NCBI GenBank assembly: GCA_900754255.1
Contig: CAAECI010000081.1
Span: 1 to 43,023, forward strand
Reading direction: 5' to 3'
DNA from: an uncultured Succinivibrio sp.
GTDB lineage: Bacteria > Pseudomonadota > Gammaproteobacteria > Enterobacterales > Succinivibrionaceae
DNA: 43,023 bases
Each line of letters begins with the position of its first letter. Within the stretch, counting starts at the first letter, position 1. The notes beneath the pieces are model-generated. The model had not been told where the DNA came from. It searched no databases and saw only the letters and a program-made list of their open reading frames with translations. Shown here one piece after another: positions 31,358-39,675 of the stretch. The translations under genes and the position numbers were made by a program.

Positions 31358-33187
31358 TTAAGTAAGATCCTTTAAAAGCCCCCTGAAGCCGTCTGACAAA
31401 ACAGGGAAAACGAATCCGCTCTTGGCGTTCAAATCGTTTTTTTCTATATGGAAGGTCAAAGCCGAGCGCTCGCGCTTCCACTGGGCCTGAGATAGACGTC
31501 TGTAATAGCGTATGACGAATTCCTTGAGCTCATGACGCGAAAAGTTGCCAAATTCGCTCTCTAAGGTATCGAGTATGCGCTTTGGAGCAAGCAAAGATCC
31601 CTGCTGCAGCTCATGGATGCGATCCAAAATGGTATAAGGCATAAGATCGCGCTCGTCGGTTTGTCCGGGCTTCAATTCGGCAGTAGGTGCCTGACAGGCA
31701 ATATATGACATCTGCGGCAATTGCATGCGCAGCTCGTCATCGATGATGAGTCCCTCCTTGGCAATATAGGAGTTGATCTTAAGTATGCGGCTCTTTGAAA
31801 TGTCCCCGATGGGAGCTAAGCCGCCTGCAGTGTCACCGTCCATGGTGCAGTAGCCTACGGCATCCTCCGAGGCATTGCAGGTGGTGAGCAGAAGCTTGTT
31901 GTAGCGATTGGCAATCATCCAAATGCCGGGTGCACGACTGCGGGCCTGAATGTTCTGCAACGTAAGATCGTCCCGCTCCCAATTAAGGGGATCTTCGGGG
32001 GTGGTGGTATTTACAACGGAGGTATAATCGGCAATAAGCTTTGATACCGACCATTCATAATGACGGGCGCCAATGCCTGCTGAAAGCTCGCGCGCGGCAG
32101 TACGGGTCACATCTCCGGATACATCAGAGCCCTGATATACGGTGATAAGAGCCTGAGGCATGATCTCCTTTTTAATATAGGATGCAACGTCGCCTGTAAA
32201 ATCCGGGCATTTGAAATTAAGCGCCTCAAGCTCGGCTCTGAAGGTCTCAAAGCCCTGCTCCTTCAAGGCAGCCGTCAACGCATAGCATACAGCGGTAGCA
32301 CACAGCCCTGAATCGGCACCACCTGACAGTGACAGCGCAAAGCCGTGCGCTTTGGTCTTACGCATCCAATCAAAGAGTCCCAAGGCCACGGCACGCACAA
32401 TGCAGTCATATTCGGGCAACTCGGCATTTAAGCCCTCGTCACAGGTAAAAAGTCTTTCCCTTGCAAAGGACAGGCTCTTTGAGGAGGCCAAAAGCGAGCC
32501 CTTCTCTGCCACCAACGACAAGCCGTCATATATATTGGATCCGCCCTCACAGCCCAAAAGCGAGGTGGTAAGCACTACGGTATTTAAAACCAGAGACAAT
32601 GCGGCGGCTGCGACCTCACGACGATTGCGGCCGAAAAGCTCAAAGCGCTCGACAGCCGGAGAGATCGCCAAATCCACCCCCTGCAGGGAGGGGATATCGG
32701 CGGGGGTAAAGTACACTCCCACCTTAACACCGTCGACCTCAACTATATTCGATGACACGAAGGTCTCGGCACCTAAAATGAAGCGCTCGCCATAGGCGGC
32801 GGTGGTGAGATTGCGCACGCGCTGATCACGCGAATCGTTAAAGGAGCTCACCGCCGAGATCCCCAAAATCTTACCGCGCTTTAAAATCACATAGGCATCA
32901 TAGGCACGACCGTCGGATCCGGGCAACACGGCACCTACGCCTGCCGTTACCCCCTCGGGCAGTGAGTACTTAAGGCTGAGCACCGCACGGGCGGATTCGG
33001 ACATAAAGGCAGGAACATTAAAGAAATCTCCGCAGTCATAGCCCGTCAAAACCAGCTCGGGAAAAGCCACGAGCTTGATCCCGCGCTCACGTGCACGGCG
33101 GCACACCTCCAAAACGCGCTCGCAATTGCCATCAAGATCAAGCGAGACGGTGTTTACCTGTCCCGCCGCAAAAAAAGAGTGATCCAT
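31358..33187 (-). CDS. nadE: NAD+ synthase with a degenerate nitrilase-type domain
   Basis: 609 residues. The N-terminal 265 residues match the nitrilase-fold glutaminase domain of long NadE enzymes (FPELVLTGYDCGD, with Glu44 kept). But the active-site Lys normally in a KxYLPNY-type segment is replaced (GISAVSSFND, position 113), and the nucleophile Cys of the GIELCED motif is Thr161 (GVYFTPADI). The C-terminal synthetase domain is intact: SGGADS at 288-293, DLTLQNIQARSRAPGIWMIANRYNKLLLTT and GDTAGGLAPIGDISKSRI. It amidates nicotinic acid adenine dinucleotide using ATP. The inference is that free ammonia, not glutamine, is the nitrogen donor here. It is divergent from glgX. Confidence 0.92.
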   Translation of the reverse strand: MDHSFFAAGQVNTVSLDLDGNCERVLEVCRRARERGIKLVAFPELVLTGYDCGDFFNVPAFMSESARAVLSLKYSLPEGVTAGVGAVLPGSDGRAYDAYVILKRGKILGISAVSSFNDSRDQRVRNLTTAAYGERFILGAETFVSSNIVEVDGVKVGVYFTPADIPSLQGVDLAISPAVERFELFGRNRREVAAAALSLVLNTVVLTTSLLGCEGGSNIYDGLSLVAEKGSLLASSKSLSFARERLFTCDEGLNAELPEYDCIVRAVALGLFDWMRKTKAHGFALSLSGGADSGLCATAVCYALTAALKEQGFETFRAELEALNFKCPDFTGDVASYIKKEIMPQALITVYQGSDVSGDVTRTAARELSAGIGARHYEWSVSKLIADYTSVVNTTTPEDPLNWERDDLTLQNIQARSRAPGIWMIANRYNKLLLTTCNASEDAVGYCTMDGDTAGGLAPIGDISKSRILKINSYIAKEGLIIDDELRMQLPQMSYIACQAPTAELKPGQTDERDLMPYTILDRIHELQQGSLLAPKRILDTLESEFGNFSRHELKEFVIRYYRRLSQAQWKRERSALTFHIEKNDLNAKSGFVFPVLSDGFRGLLKDLT

Positions 33188-33449
33188 ATTCAGGATTAGA
33201 CCTCACTAACAATACTGACCTCACAAAAATAACACAGTCCCGTGCATTAATGCCGTAATGCCCTAAAATAGATGCAATACATGCCCGCTTTGACACGTTT
33301 TTTCCCCAAAAAAGCATCTTAACGGCGCAGTCCTGACCACAAAAGGACCGTGGCATCGGCTCATAAGAAAATATCTTGTTCCGATCTGCCCCGTTGATTA
33401 TAATTTGCGCTTTTTGACGCAAAATACTGATAAGGATAATGGTGAGTAC

Positions 33450-35540
33450 ATGCATGTGATCTCCGCTGGACATTCCCGTCATCTGGGACCCTCCATCGAG
33501 CAGGACGGAGTAAACTTTTGTATTTGGTGGCCGGATGCCGACTCCGTCGAATTATTGCTTTTTAAATGCGACGATGACGACGATCCCGAGATCTTCATTC
33601 TCGAATCGGATATATTCCGCTCCAACTACTATTGGCATGTCAAGGTATTGGGTATAGGAGAGGGACAAATCTTTGCTTGGCGTATACGCCAGTCTAGCGC
33701 CAGAGGTGCCGACGATACGTTGATGAAAGGCGCAATACTCATCGATCCCTATGCCAAGCGCGTGGTATATCCCAAGGGCTTTACCCGCTATCAGGATCTG
33801 CAAAGTCCCAAGCAAAATTTTAAAACCTGTGCCAAAAGCGCCGTCATCGATGTCGACAACTATGATTGGGGTGTAGACATACGACCGAGCATCAGCATGC
33901 GTAAGAGCGTTATCTACGAAATGCATGTCAAGGGCTTTACCGCCTCAAGCTCATCGGGTCTTGCGGACAATATTCGCGGTACCTACAGAGGACTTATTGA
34001 AAAGATCCCCTATCTGCGCGAGCTTGGTATTACCGCAGTCGAGCTTCTGCCCGTCTATCAATTCGACGATCAGGATGCCATGCCTGGACACCCCAATTAT
34101 TGGGGCTATTCTCCGGTTTCGTTCTTTGCCCCGCACGAGCAGTATTCCTCGGATAAAAGCTTAAACGGCCCTCTAAATGAATTTCGTGACATGGTAAAGG
34201 CCCTGCACCGCAACAATATCGAGGTAATATTGGATGTGGTCTACAACCATACCTCCGAGGGTGACGAGCACGGCCCCTGCTATTGCTTCAAGGGCTTTGA
34301 CCGCGAGGGCTATTACATCCTCAATGAGGAGGGGCGCTTTACCAACTACACCGGCTGCGGCAACACCTTCAACGGCAACTCCCCCGTGGTACGGGCACTT
34401 ATTTTGGATTCCCTCATCTTTTGGAAGGATAAGATGCACGTTGACGGCTTCCGCTTCGATCTTGCCGCTATTTTGTCACGTGATCAGCAGGGTATGCCCA
34501 TAAGCTCAAGTCCGACGCTTCTTGACATCGACACCAATCACCATTTGGCCGACACCAAGCTCATAGCCGAGCCCTGGGATGCGGGCGGTCTTTATGCCTT
34601 AGGCAAGATCTCAGGCTCCAGATGGCGTGAATGGAACGGACGCTTCCGTGACGACGTACGTGCCTTCATGCGCGGTGACTGCGGTCTGGTCAATACCTTC
34701 ATCAACCGCCTGTTGGGATCTCCCGACATCTACAACGAACACAAGGTCGACTCACAAAAGAGCCTTAACTTCGTAACCTGTCATGACGGCTTTACGCTTT
34801 GGGATCTTGTGTCCTATACCCAAAAACGCAATGAGGATAACGGCGAGAACTCACGCGACGGATGCGACAATAATTTATCGGCAAATTACGGTGTCGAGGG
34901 TGAAACCGACGACAACGAGATCAATGCCGTAAGACTGCGTCAGTGCAAAAACTTCATGCTACTCTCACTCATGTCCTTCGGTGTGCCAATGCTCCTTATG
35001 GGAGATGAGGTTTTACGCACCCAAAAGGGCAATAACAACGCCTACTGTCAGGACAACGAGCTGAGCTATTTTGACTGGAATGCCTTAAAGAACGAGCAGA
35101 GCCGCGAAATGCTCAACTTTACCAAGAACGCCATCCGCATGCGACGCATGTCCTTTGCCGGTCAGCTACGTTATGCCGCTCAGGGCACTCAAAAGCTTAA
35201 CAAGGTACTACGCAACGCCTCGCTGCAGTGGCATGGTGTAAAACCCTTCCAGCCCGACTGGTCGGAGCAGTCGCATTCCGTGGGCATGATCAGATATTCC
35301 GTACCCTCGGGCTACTATATCTATTTATTCATCAACGCATGGTGGAACGATCTGGTGATCGAGTTGCCGCCCTGCCCTGCCAGCGTGAAATCCCCCTGGT
35401 TTAAGGTCTTGGATACGGCAATACCTGCCAATCAATTGCCATCTCTTTTAAATGCCTCGGATTTCACACGTTCTTATGCTGGAGATTTGTTACGCGTAAA
35501 ATCGCGTTCCGTAATGCTGTTTGTAAGTCCCAACCTATAA
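33450..35540 (+). CDS. glgX: glycogen debranching enzyme GlgX (GH13_11)
   Basis: 696 residues from the ATG at 33450; a TTG 15 codons upstream is in frame but homology starts near RHLGPSIEQDGVNF. An N-terminal CBM48 domain (about 8-125) precedes a GH13 barrel. Catalytic residues: D337 in DGFRFDLA (nucleophile), E374 in AEPWD (acid/base), D446 in VTCHDGF; DVVYNHT at 262-268 is the first conserved region. The NEDNGENSRDGCDNNLSANYG stretch (roughly 465-490) is typical of isoamylase/GlgX. It cleaves alpha-1,6 branches of phosphorylase-limit glycogen. No other glycogen gene is adjacent. Confidence 0.93.
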   Translation: MHVISAGHSRHLGPSIEQDGVNFCIWWPDADSVELLLFKCDDDDDPEIFILESDIFRSNYYWHVKVLGIGEGQIFAWRIRQSSARGADDTLMKGAILIDPYAKRVVYPKGFTRYQDLQSPKQNFKTCAKSAVIDVDNYDWGVDIRPSISMRKSVIYEMHVKGFTASSSSGLADNIRGTYRGLIEKIPYLRELGITAVELLPVYQFDDQDAMPGHPNYWGYSPVSFFAPHEQYSSDKSLNGPLNEFRDMVKALHRNNIEVILDVVYNHTSEGDEHGPCYCFKGFDREGYYILNEEGRFTNYTGCGNTFNGNSPVVRALILDSLIFWKDKMHVDGFRFDLAAILSRDQQGMPISSSPTLLDIDTNHHLADTKLIAEPWDAGGLYALGKISGSRWREWNGRFRDDVRAFMRGDCGLVNTFINRLLGSPDIYNEHKVDSQKSLNFVTCHDGFTLWDLVSYTQKRNEDNGENSRDGCDNNLSANYGVEGETDDNEINAVRLRQCKNFMLLSLMSFGVPMLLMGDEVLRTQKGNNNAYCQDNELSYFDWNALKNEQSREMLNFTKNAIRMRRMSFAGQLRYAAQGTQKLNKVLRNASLQWHGVKPFQPDWSEQSHSVGMIRYSVPSGYYIYLFINAWWNDLVIELPPCPASVKSPWFKVLDTAIPANQLPSLLNASDFTRSYAGDLLRVKSRSVMLFVSPNL

Positions 35541-35547
35541 ATAAAAA

Positions 35548-36141
35548 ATGAAAGAATTGACACAAAGCGAACAGGAAAAGCGCGATCGTCTGCGTAAAAA
35601 CCTGAGATTTTTAGCACTGGCCGCCGCCTGCTATTATTTTTTCTCGGCAGGCCTTTCCTATTATGAGGATATTCAGGCGGAGAAAACCCGCGTGGTGGTT
35701 GAAATAAGCGATCCCTTTGCCACCAAGGACGATTTTTTAAGGGTTTACAAGGCGAAGGCGGGAATAGACTCGCTACAAATAGAGGATCTGCGCGTTAACG
35801 GGCTTGATGGCTTTGGCTTTAAGGCTCCAAACGGCACCGCCTCCGTGAAAGGAGAATACGAGTATGCAAAGGACGGGCGCTTAAATGCCGTCTACTTTGA
35901 ATCTGCCTTTGATGAAGGATTGAGCTTAGAAGATCTCGCCTCGTTTCAATCCTTTGCCGCAAGCTGTGAAAACAACGGCACGGAAGAGATCACGGACGGG
36001 ATCCTCAAGGCGTTGAAGCTTGACGTCAAGGACCGACAGGAGCTCATCGACGGAATTGGCGCCAAATCCAAATATGTTGCCTATACCCTAAAGCTTGAGA
36101 ATGACGGCCGCATCAGCGTCAAAGCGGTAAGAAGCCGCTGA
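35548..36141 (+). CDS. membrane-anchored protein of unknown function
   Basis: 197 residues. After a charged N-terminal 19 residues comes one transmembrane segment (about 20-39, LRFLALAAACYYFFSAGLSYY), so the C-terminal 155 residues probably face the periplasm. That domain has beta-rich stretches (TRVVVEISDPFATKDDF, ASVKGEYEYAKDGRLNAVYF) and a helical part (EITDGILKALKLDVKDRQEL). Cysteine content is low and no catalytic motif is visible. It starts seven bases after the glgX stop and is probably co-transcribed, but it has no obvious functional link to glycogen. No family was recognised. Confidence 0.6.
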   Translation: MKELTQSEQEKRDRLRKNLRFLALAAACYYFFSAGLSYYEDIQAEKTRVVVEISDPFATKDDFLRVYKAKAGIDSLQIEDLRVNGLDGFGFKAPNGTASVKGEYEYAKDGRLNAVYFESAFDEGLSLEDLASFQSFAASCENNGTEEITDGILKALKLDVKDRQELIDGIGAKSKYVAYTLKLENDGRISVKAVRSR

Positions 36142-36166
36142 TCACAAGGCTTGGGCATCCCTTTTT

Positions 36167-36901
36167 TTAAGGAGTAGTGTTAAATCCTAAAAGCCTGTTT
36201 GCACGCACAATCTCCTCCTGCGATGGAGACGGCGTGTCCTTTAGGGTATAGGGAATATTAAGGCTTTCCCATTTAAACACCCCGAAGTTGTGATATGGCA
36301 AAACCTCCACGCGCTTTACGTGCTTGAGCGTAGCTATAAAATCACCAAGCCTGCTTAAAGAGGTCTCATCGTCGTTGATGCCGGGCACCAATACGTGCCT
36401 TATCCACATATCCTTACCTATGGCACTTAAATGACGTGCACAGCTTAGAATATTTTCGTTGGAAACGGAGGTAAGATCCTTGTGGATGTTTGGATCTATA
36501 TGCTTGAGATCGAGCATAACCAGATCGGTCACCGCCATCAGAGCATCGAATTTCTTAAGATAAGCCTCGTTGTCCTCAAAGGGACCGGCGGCGGTATCAA
36601 GACAGGTGTTGACGCCCTCAGCCTTTAAAAGTGAAAACAGCTCCGTCAGAAAATCAAGCTGTAGCAACGCCTCTCCGCCCGAGGCCGTAACCCCGCCCTC
36701 AGATCCCCAATACATGCGATAGCGCAAAGCCTTTTTTACCAGATCCTTGGCCTCAAACACACTTCCTGCCTGCATTTTCCAGGAATCAGGATTGTGGCAG
36801 TAACGACAGCGCATGCGACAGCCCTGAAAAAAAATGACGAAACGTACCCCGGGACCGTCTACCGATCCGAAGGTTTCAAAGGAATGAATACGCCCCTGCA
36901 T
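36167..36901 (-). CDS. pflA: pyruvate formate-lyase activating enzyme
   Basis: 244 residues from the ATG at 36901 (GGAG nine bases upstream; MQGRIHSF aligns with the E. coli start, 246 residues). Longer in-frame GTG and ATG starts up to 36943 exist. A radical SAM enzyme: C28, C32 and C35 in CRMRCRYC bind the [4Fe-4S] cluster; GGEALLQ is the SAM-contact GGE motif. It abstracts hydrogen from the conserved glycine of PflB to make the glycyl radical. It lies 110 bases downstream of pflB, across a terminator-type hairpin, so some read-through or a separate promoter is expected. Confidence 0.95.
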   Translation of the reverse strand: MQGRIHSFETFGSVDGPGVRFVIFFQGCRMRCRYCHNPDSWKMQAGSVFEAKDLVKKALRYRMYWGSEGGVTASGGEALLQLDFLTELFSLLKAEGVNTCLDTAAGPFEDNEAYLKKFDALMAVTDLVMLDLKHIDPNIHKDLTSVSNENILSCARHLSAIGKDMWIRHVLVPGINDDETSLSRLGDFIATLKHVKRVEVLPYHNFGVFKWESLNIPYTLKDTPSPSQEEIVRANRLLGFNTTP

Positions 36902-36964
36902 TGATATGATCTCCAGCATCAATAGTTCAAAATCATTGTACACGGCCCATAAGGGTGTACGACA

Positions 36965-36991
36965 GAAAAAAGCCGGGAAAGATCCCGGCTT
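36965..36991 (-). terminator. intrinsic terminator between pflB and pflA
   Basis: AAGCCGGGA and TCCCGGCTT form a 9-bp stem with loop AAGA; on the minus strand it ends in six T residues. A second palindrome, TAATTTCAAAG with CTTTGAAATTA (36991-37014), overlaps the pflB stop codon itself. Confidence 0.9.
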
Positions 36992-37011
36992 AATTTCAAA
37001 GGGCTTTGAAA

Positions 37012-39264
37012 TTAAAGCTCCTTGTGGCAGGTTCTCTTGATCACATCAAGCTGCTGCTCGCGGGTCAGATCGATGAACTTCACGGCATAGCCGGATACGC
37101 GGATGGTGAAGTTGGCATACTCGGGCTTCTCGGGGTGCTCCATGGCATCCACAAGCTTATCGGTACCGAATACGTTCACGTTCAGGTGATGCGCTCCCTG
37201 AGCAAAGTAGCCGTCGAGCACGTTCACGAGATTGGAGGCACGCTCTGCATCCGAATGCCCCAAGGCATCAGGCGAGATGGTCTGAGTATTGGAAATACCG
37301 TCCAGAGCATACTCGTAGGGAAGCTTGGCTACGGAGTTTAAGGATGCGAGCAGACCGTTGCTCTCGGCACCGTATGAAGGATTGGCACCAGGAGATAAAG
37401 GCTCGCTGGCCTTGCGTCCGTCAGGCAGTGATCCGGTAGCCTTACCGTAAACCACGTTCGAGGTAATAGTCAGGATCGAGGTGGTGGGCTCGGAATCACG
37501 ATAGGTGTGGTGCTTCTTGATCTTCTCAAGGAAGGTACGCAAGAGCTTGACGGCAATGTCGTCGGCACGATCGTCGTCGTTTCCGTAGCGGGGGAAGTCG
37601 CCCTCAACCTCAAAGTCGGTGGCAATACCCTGCTCGTTTCTGATCACCTTGACCTTGGCATATTTGACGGCCGCAAGTGAATCTACCACATGCGAGAAGC
37701 CGGCGATGCCGGTGGCGAAGGTACGACGCACGTCGGTATCGATGAGAGCCATCTCCGCAGCCTCGTAGTAGTACTTGTCGTGCATGTACTGAATGAGGTT
37801 CAATACATTGACATAAAGGCCTGCCAGCCACTCGAGCATGACGTCGTACTTGGCAAGGAGTTCCTTGTAATCAAGGTATTCAGAGGTGATGGGTCTGTAG
37901 GCAGGTCCCACCTGAGCGAAGGTTTTCTCATCTATGCCTCCGTTGATTGCGTACAAAAGTGCCTTGGCAAGGTTGGCACGAGCTCCGAAGAACTGCATTT
38001 CCTTACCGGTCTGAGTTGCGGACACGCAGCAGCAGATGGAGTAATCATCACCCCACACAGGACGCATCACATCGTCGTTTTCATACTGAATGGAGGAGGA
38101 AACCACGCTGATGTGAGCGGCATAACGGCGGAAGGCATCGGTTAAGCGCTTGGAATACAGCACGGTAAGGTTGGGCTCGGGAGAGGGGCCCATGTTCTCA
38201 AGGGTGTGGAGGAAACGGAAGTCGTTCTTGGTCACCATGTGACGACCGTCCTGACCCAGACCTGCGACCTCGAGGGTGGCCCATACGGGATCGCCTGAGA
38301 ACAGCTGATTGTAGGAAGGAATACGGGCGAATTTGACCATACGGAACTTCATGACCAGCTGATCGATAAGCTCCTGAGCCTCTTCCTCGTTTAAGGTGCC
38401 TTCCTTAAGATCGCGCTCGATATAGATGTCGAGGAAGGTGGAAATACGACCTACGGACATAGCGGCGCCGTTCTGGGTCTTAATGGCGGCAAGGTAGCCG
38501 AAATAGAGCCACTGTACGGCCTCTCTGGCATTGGCGGCAGGCTGAGAAATATCGAAGCCGTAGGCTGAGGCCATCACCTTCATGTCATTTAAGGCACGGA
38601 TCTGATCGGCAAGCTCCTCACGCTGACGAATGATATCGTCGGTCATGGTGCCGCAGCCGCAATTGGCAAGATCCTCTTTCTTTTGAGCAATAAGATAGTC
38701 GATGCCGTAGAGGGCTACACGGCGATAATCGCCGACGATGCGTCCGCGGCCGTAGGTATCGGGAAGACCGGTGATGATCTTGTTTTTACGGGCGGCACGG
38801 ATCTCGGGAGTATAGGTATCGAATACGCCCTGATTGTGAGTTTTGTGATATTCGGTGAAGATCTTATGGAATTTGGGATTGGGAGTATAGCCGTAGGTGG
38901 TACAGGCTTCCTCGGCCATCTTGATGCCGCCGTAGGGCATGAAGGCACGCTTTAAGGGCTTATCAGTCTGCAGACCGACGACCTTCTCAAGATCCTTCGC
39001 GCTCTCATCTATATAGCCTGCTCCGTAAGCGGTAAGGCCTGATACGACCTCAGTCTCCATGTCGAGCACGCCGCCCTTGGCACGTTCCTGCTTCTGAAGC
39101 TCCTGCAATTTGCCCCATAATTTATCGGTGGCCTCGGTGGGTCCTTTTAAAAAGGACTCATCGCCGTCATAGGGGGTGTAATTGTTCTGGATGAAATCTC
39201 TGACGTTAACGTCCGACAACCAGTGGGTCCCGCGGAAGCCGCGCCATTGCTCTCTTGATTCCAT
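37012..39264 (-). CDS. pflB: formate C-acetyltransferase (pyruvate formate-lyase)
   Basis: 750 residues (E. coli 760), with GGAG eight bases before the ATG. It cleaves pyruvate plus CoA to acetyl-CoA and formate without oxygen. The active-site cysteine pair is in CCCVSATQTGKEMQFFGAR (C412-C413 by alignment; three consecutive Cys are present at 411-413). The glycyl radical is G725 in RVSGYAV near the C terminus. The PDTYGRGRIVGDYRRVALYG block and pyruvate-binding residues in the MGPSPEPNLT region are intact. The substrate-level partner pflA follows. Upstream DNA carries repeats and a leader hairpin that may control it. Confidence 0.97.
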   Translation of the reverse strand: MESREQWRGFRGTHWLSDVNVRDFIQNNYTPYDGDESFLKGPTEATDKLWGKLQELQKQERAKGGVLDMETEVVSGLTAYGAGYIDESAKDLEKVVGLQTDKPLKRAFMPYGGIKMAEEACTTYGYTPNPKFHKIFTEYHKTHNQGVFDTYTPEIRAARKNKIITGLPDTYGRGRIVGDYRRVALYGIDYLIAQKKEDLANCGCGTMTDDIIRQREELADQIRALNDMKVMASAYGFDISQPAANAREAVQWLYFGYLAAIKTQNGAAMSVGRISTFLDIYIERDLKEGTLNEEEAQELIDQLVMKFRMVKFARIPSYNQLFSGDPVWATLEVAGLGQDGRHMVTKNDFRFLHTLENMGPSPEPNLTVLYSKRLTDAFRRYAAHISVVSSSIQYENDDVMRPVWGDDYSICCCVSATQTGKEMQFFGARANLAKALLYAINGGIDEKTFAQVGPAYRPITSEYLDYKELLAKYDVMLEWLAGLYVNVLNLIQYMHDKYYYEAAEMALIDTDVRRTFATGIAGFSHVVDSLAAVKYAKVKVIRNEQGIATDFEVEGDFPRYGNDDDRADDIAVKLLRTFLEKIKKHHTYRDSEPTTSILTITSNVVYGKATGSLPDGRKASEPLSPGANPSYGAESNGLLASLNSVAKLPYEYALDGISNTQTISPDALGHSDAERASNLVNVLDGYFAQGAHHLNVNVFGTDKLVDAMEHPEKPEYANFTIRVSGYAVKFIDLTREQQLDVIKRTCHKEL

Positions 39265-39303
39265 GTTTATACTCCGGTTTCTCTAACCAGTCTCAAATTA
39301 AAC

Positions 39304-39332
39304 TGCGATTGAAAAGAAGGCTTTTAATCGCA
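39304..39332 (-). promoter_or_regulatory. hairpin in the pflB leader
   Basis: TGCGATT-G-AAAAG and CTTTTAATCGCA form a 12-bp stem with one bulged G and loop AAGG, about 40 bases before the pflB ATG. No T-run follows in the sense direction, so it is more likely an mRNA stability or regulatory element than a terminator. Confidence 0.5.
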
Positions 39333-39474
39333 ACACATCACATTGCAGAACGGATTATACAAGAAACAAATTTTCATTTTAAGAGTATGTACCCAGATAA
39401 ATGTTAAATAAGTTCACATTTCGCTTTCCAGAGCCGTTTAAAGAGCCAAAATTTTTCATATTTGTTAAAGTTAC

Positions 39475-39509
39475 TTAATAAAGTCGATTTAATAAATTAT
39501 GGTTAATAA
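39475..39509. repeat. three TTAATAA direct repeats at exact 14-bp spacing
   Basis: TTAATAA occurs at 39475-39481, 39489-39495 and 39503-39509, about 210-240 bases upstream of the pflB ATG. The first is part of CTTAATAAAGT, which is also present next to the ROK gene at 1121-1131. They could be regulator half-sites for the anaerobic pflB promoter, or reflect AT richness. The remainder of 39333-39570 is AT-rich without a clear gene. Confidence 0.45.
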
Positions 39510-39570
39510 AGTTTAAAACAGGAAATTATGCATTAAAGATCGCAAAAAATCGGGATAGAGATCACAACAA

Positions 39571-39601
39571 AAAAAAGGCGATGATTTTACTCTCGCCTTT
39601 T
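39571..39601 (-). terminator. terminator of the class III fbp gene
   Basis: AAAAGGCGA and TCGCCTTTT form a 9-bp stem; on the minus strand it is followed by a run of T residues. It lies 75 bases after the fbp stop. GATCAC/GTGATC flank it as an outer inverted repeat (39560-39565 and 39604-39609). Confidence 0.85.
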
Positions 39602-39675
39602 CCGTGATCTTAAAAAATATTACACCTCGTTAGTCCGAGGAAATATGCAGTCATCTCCCACATGCTCAAAGCAGT

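Noticed and set aside
36902..36943. Longer pflA start (GTG at 36943)
   Set aside because: No ribosome binding site there, and the family start aligns with the ATG at 36901 preceded by GGAG.
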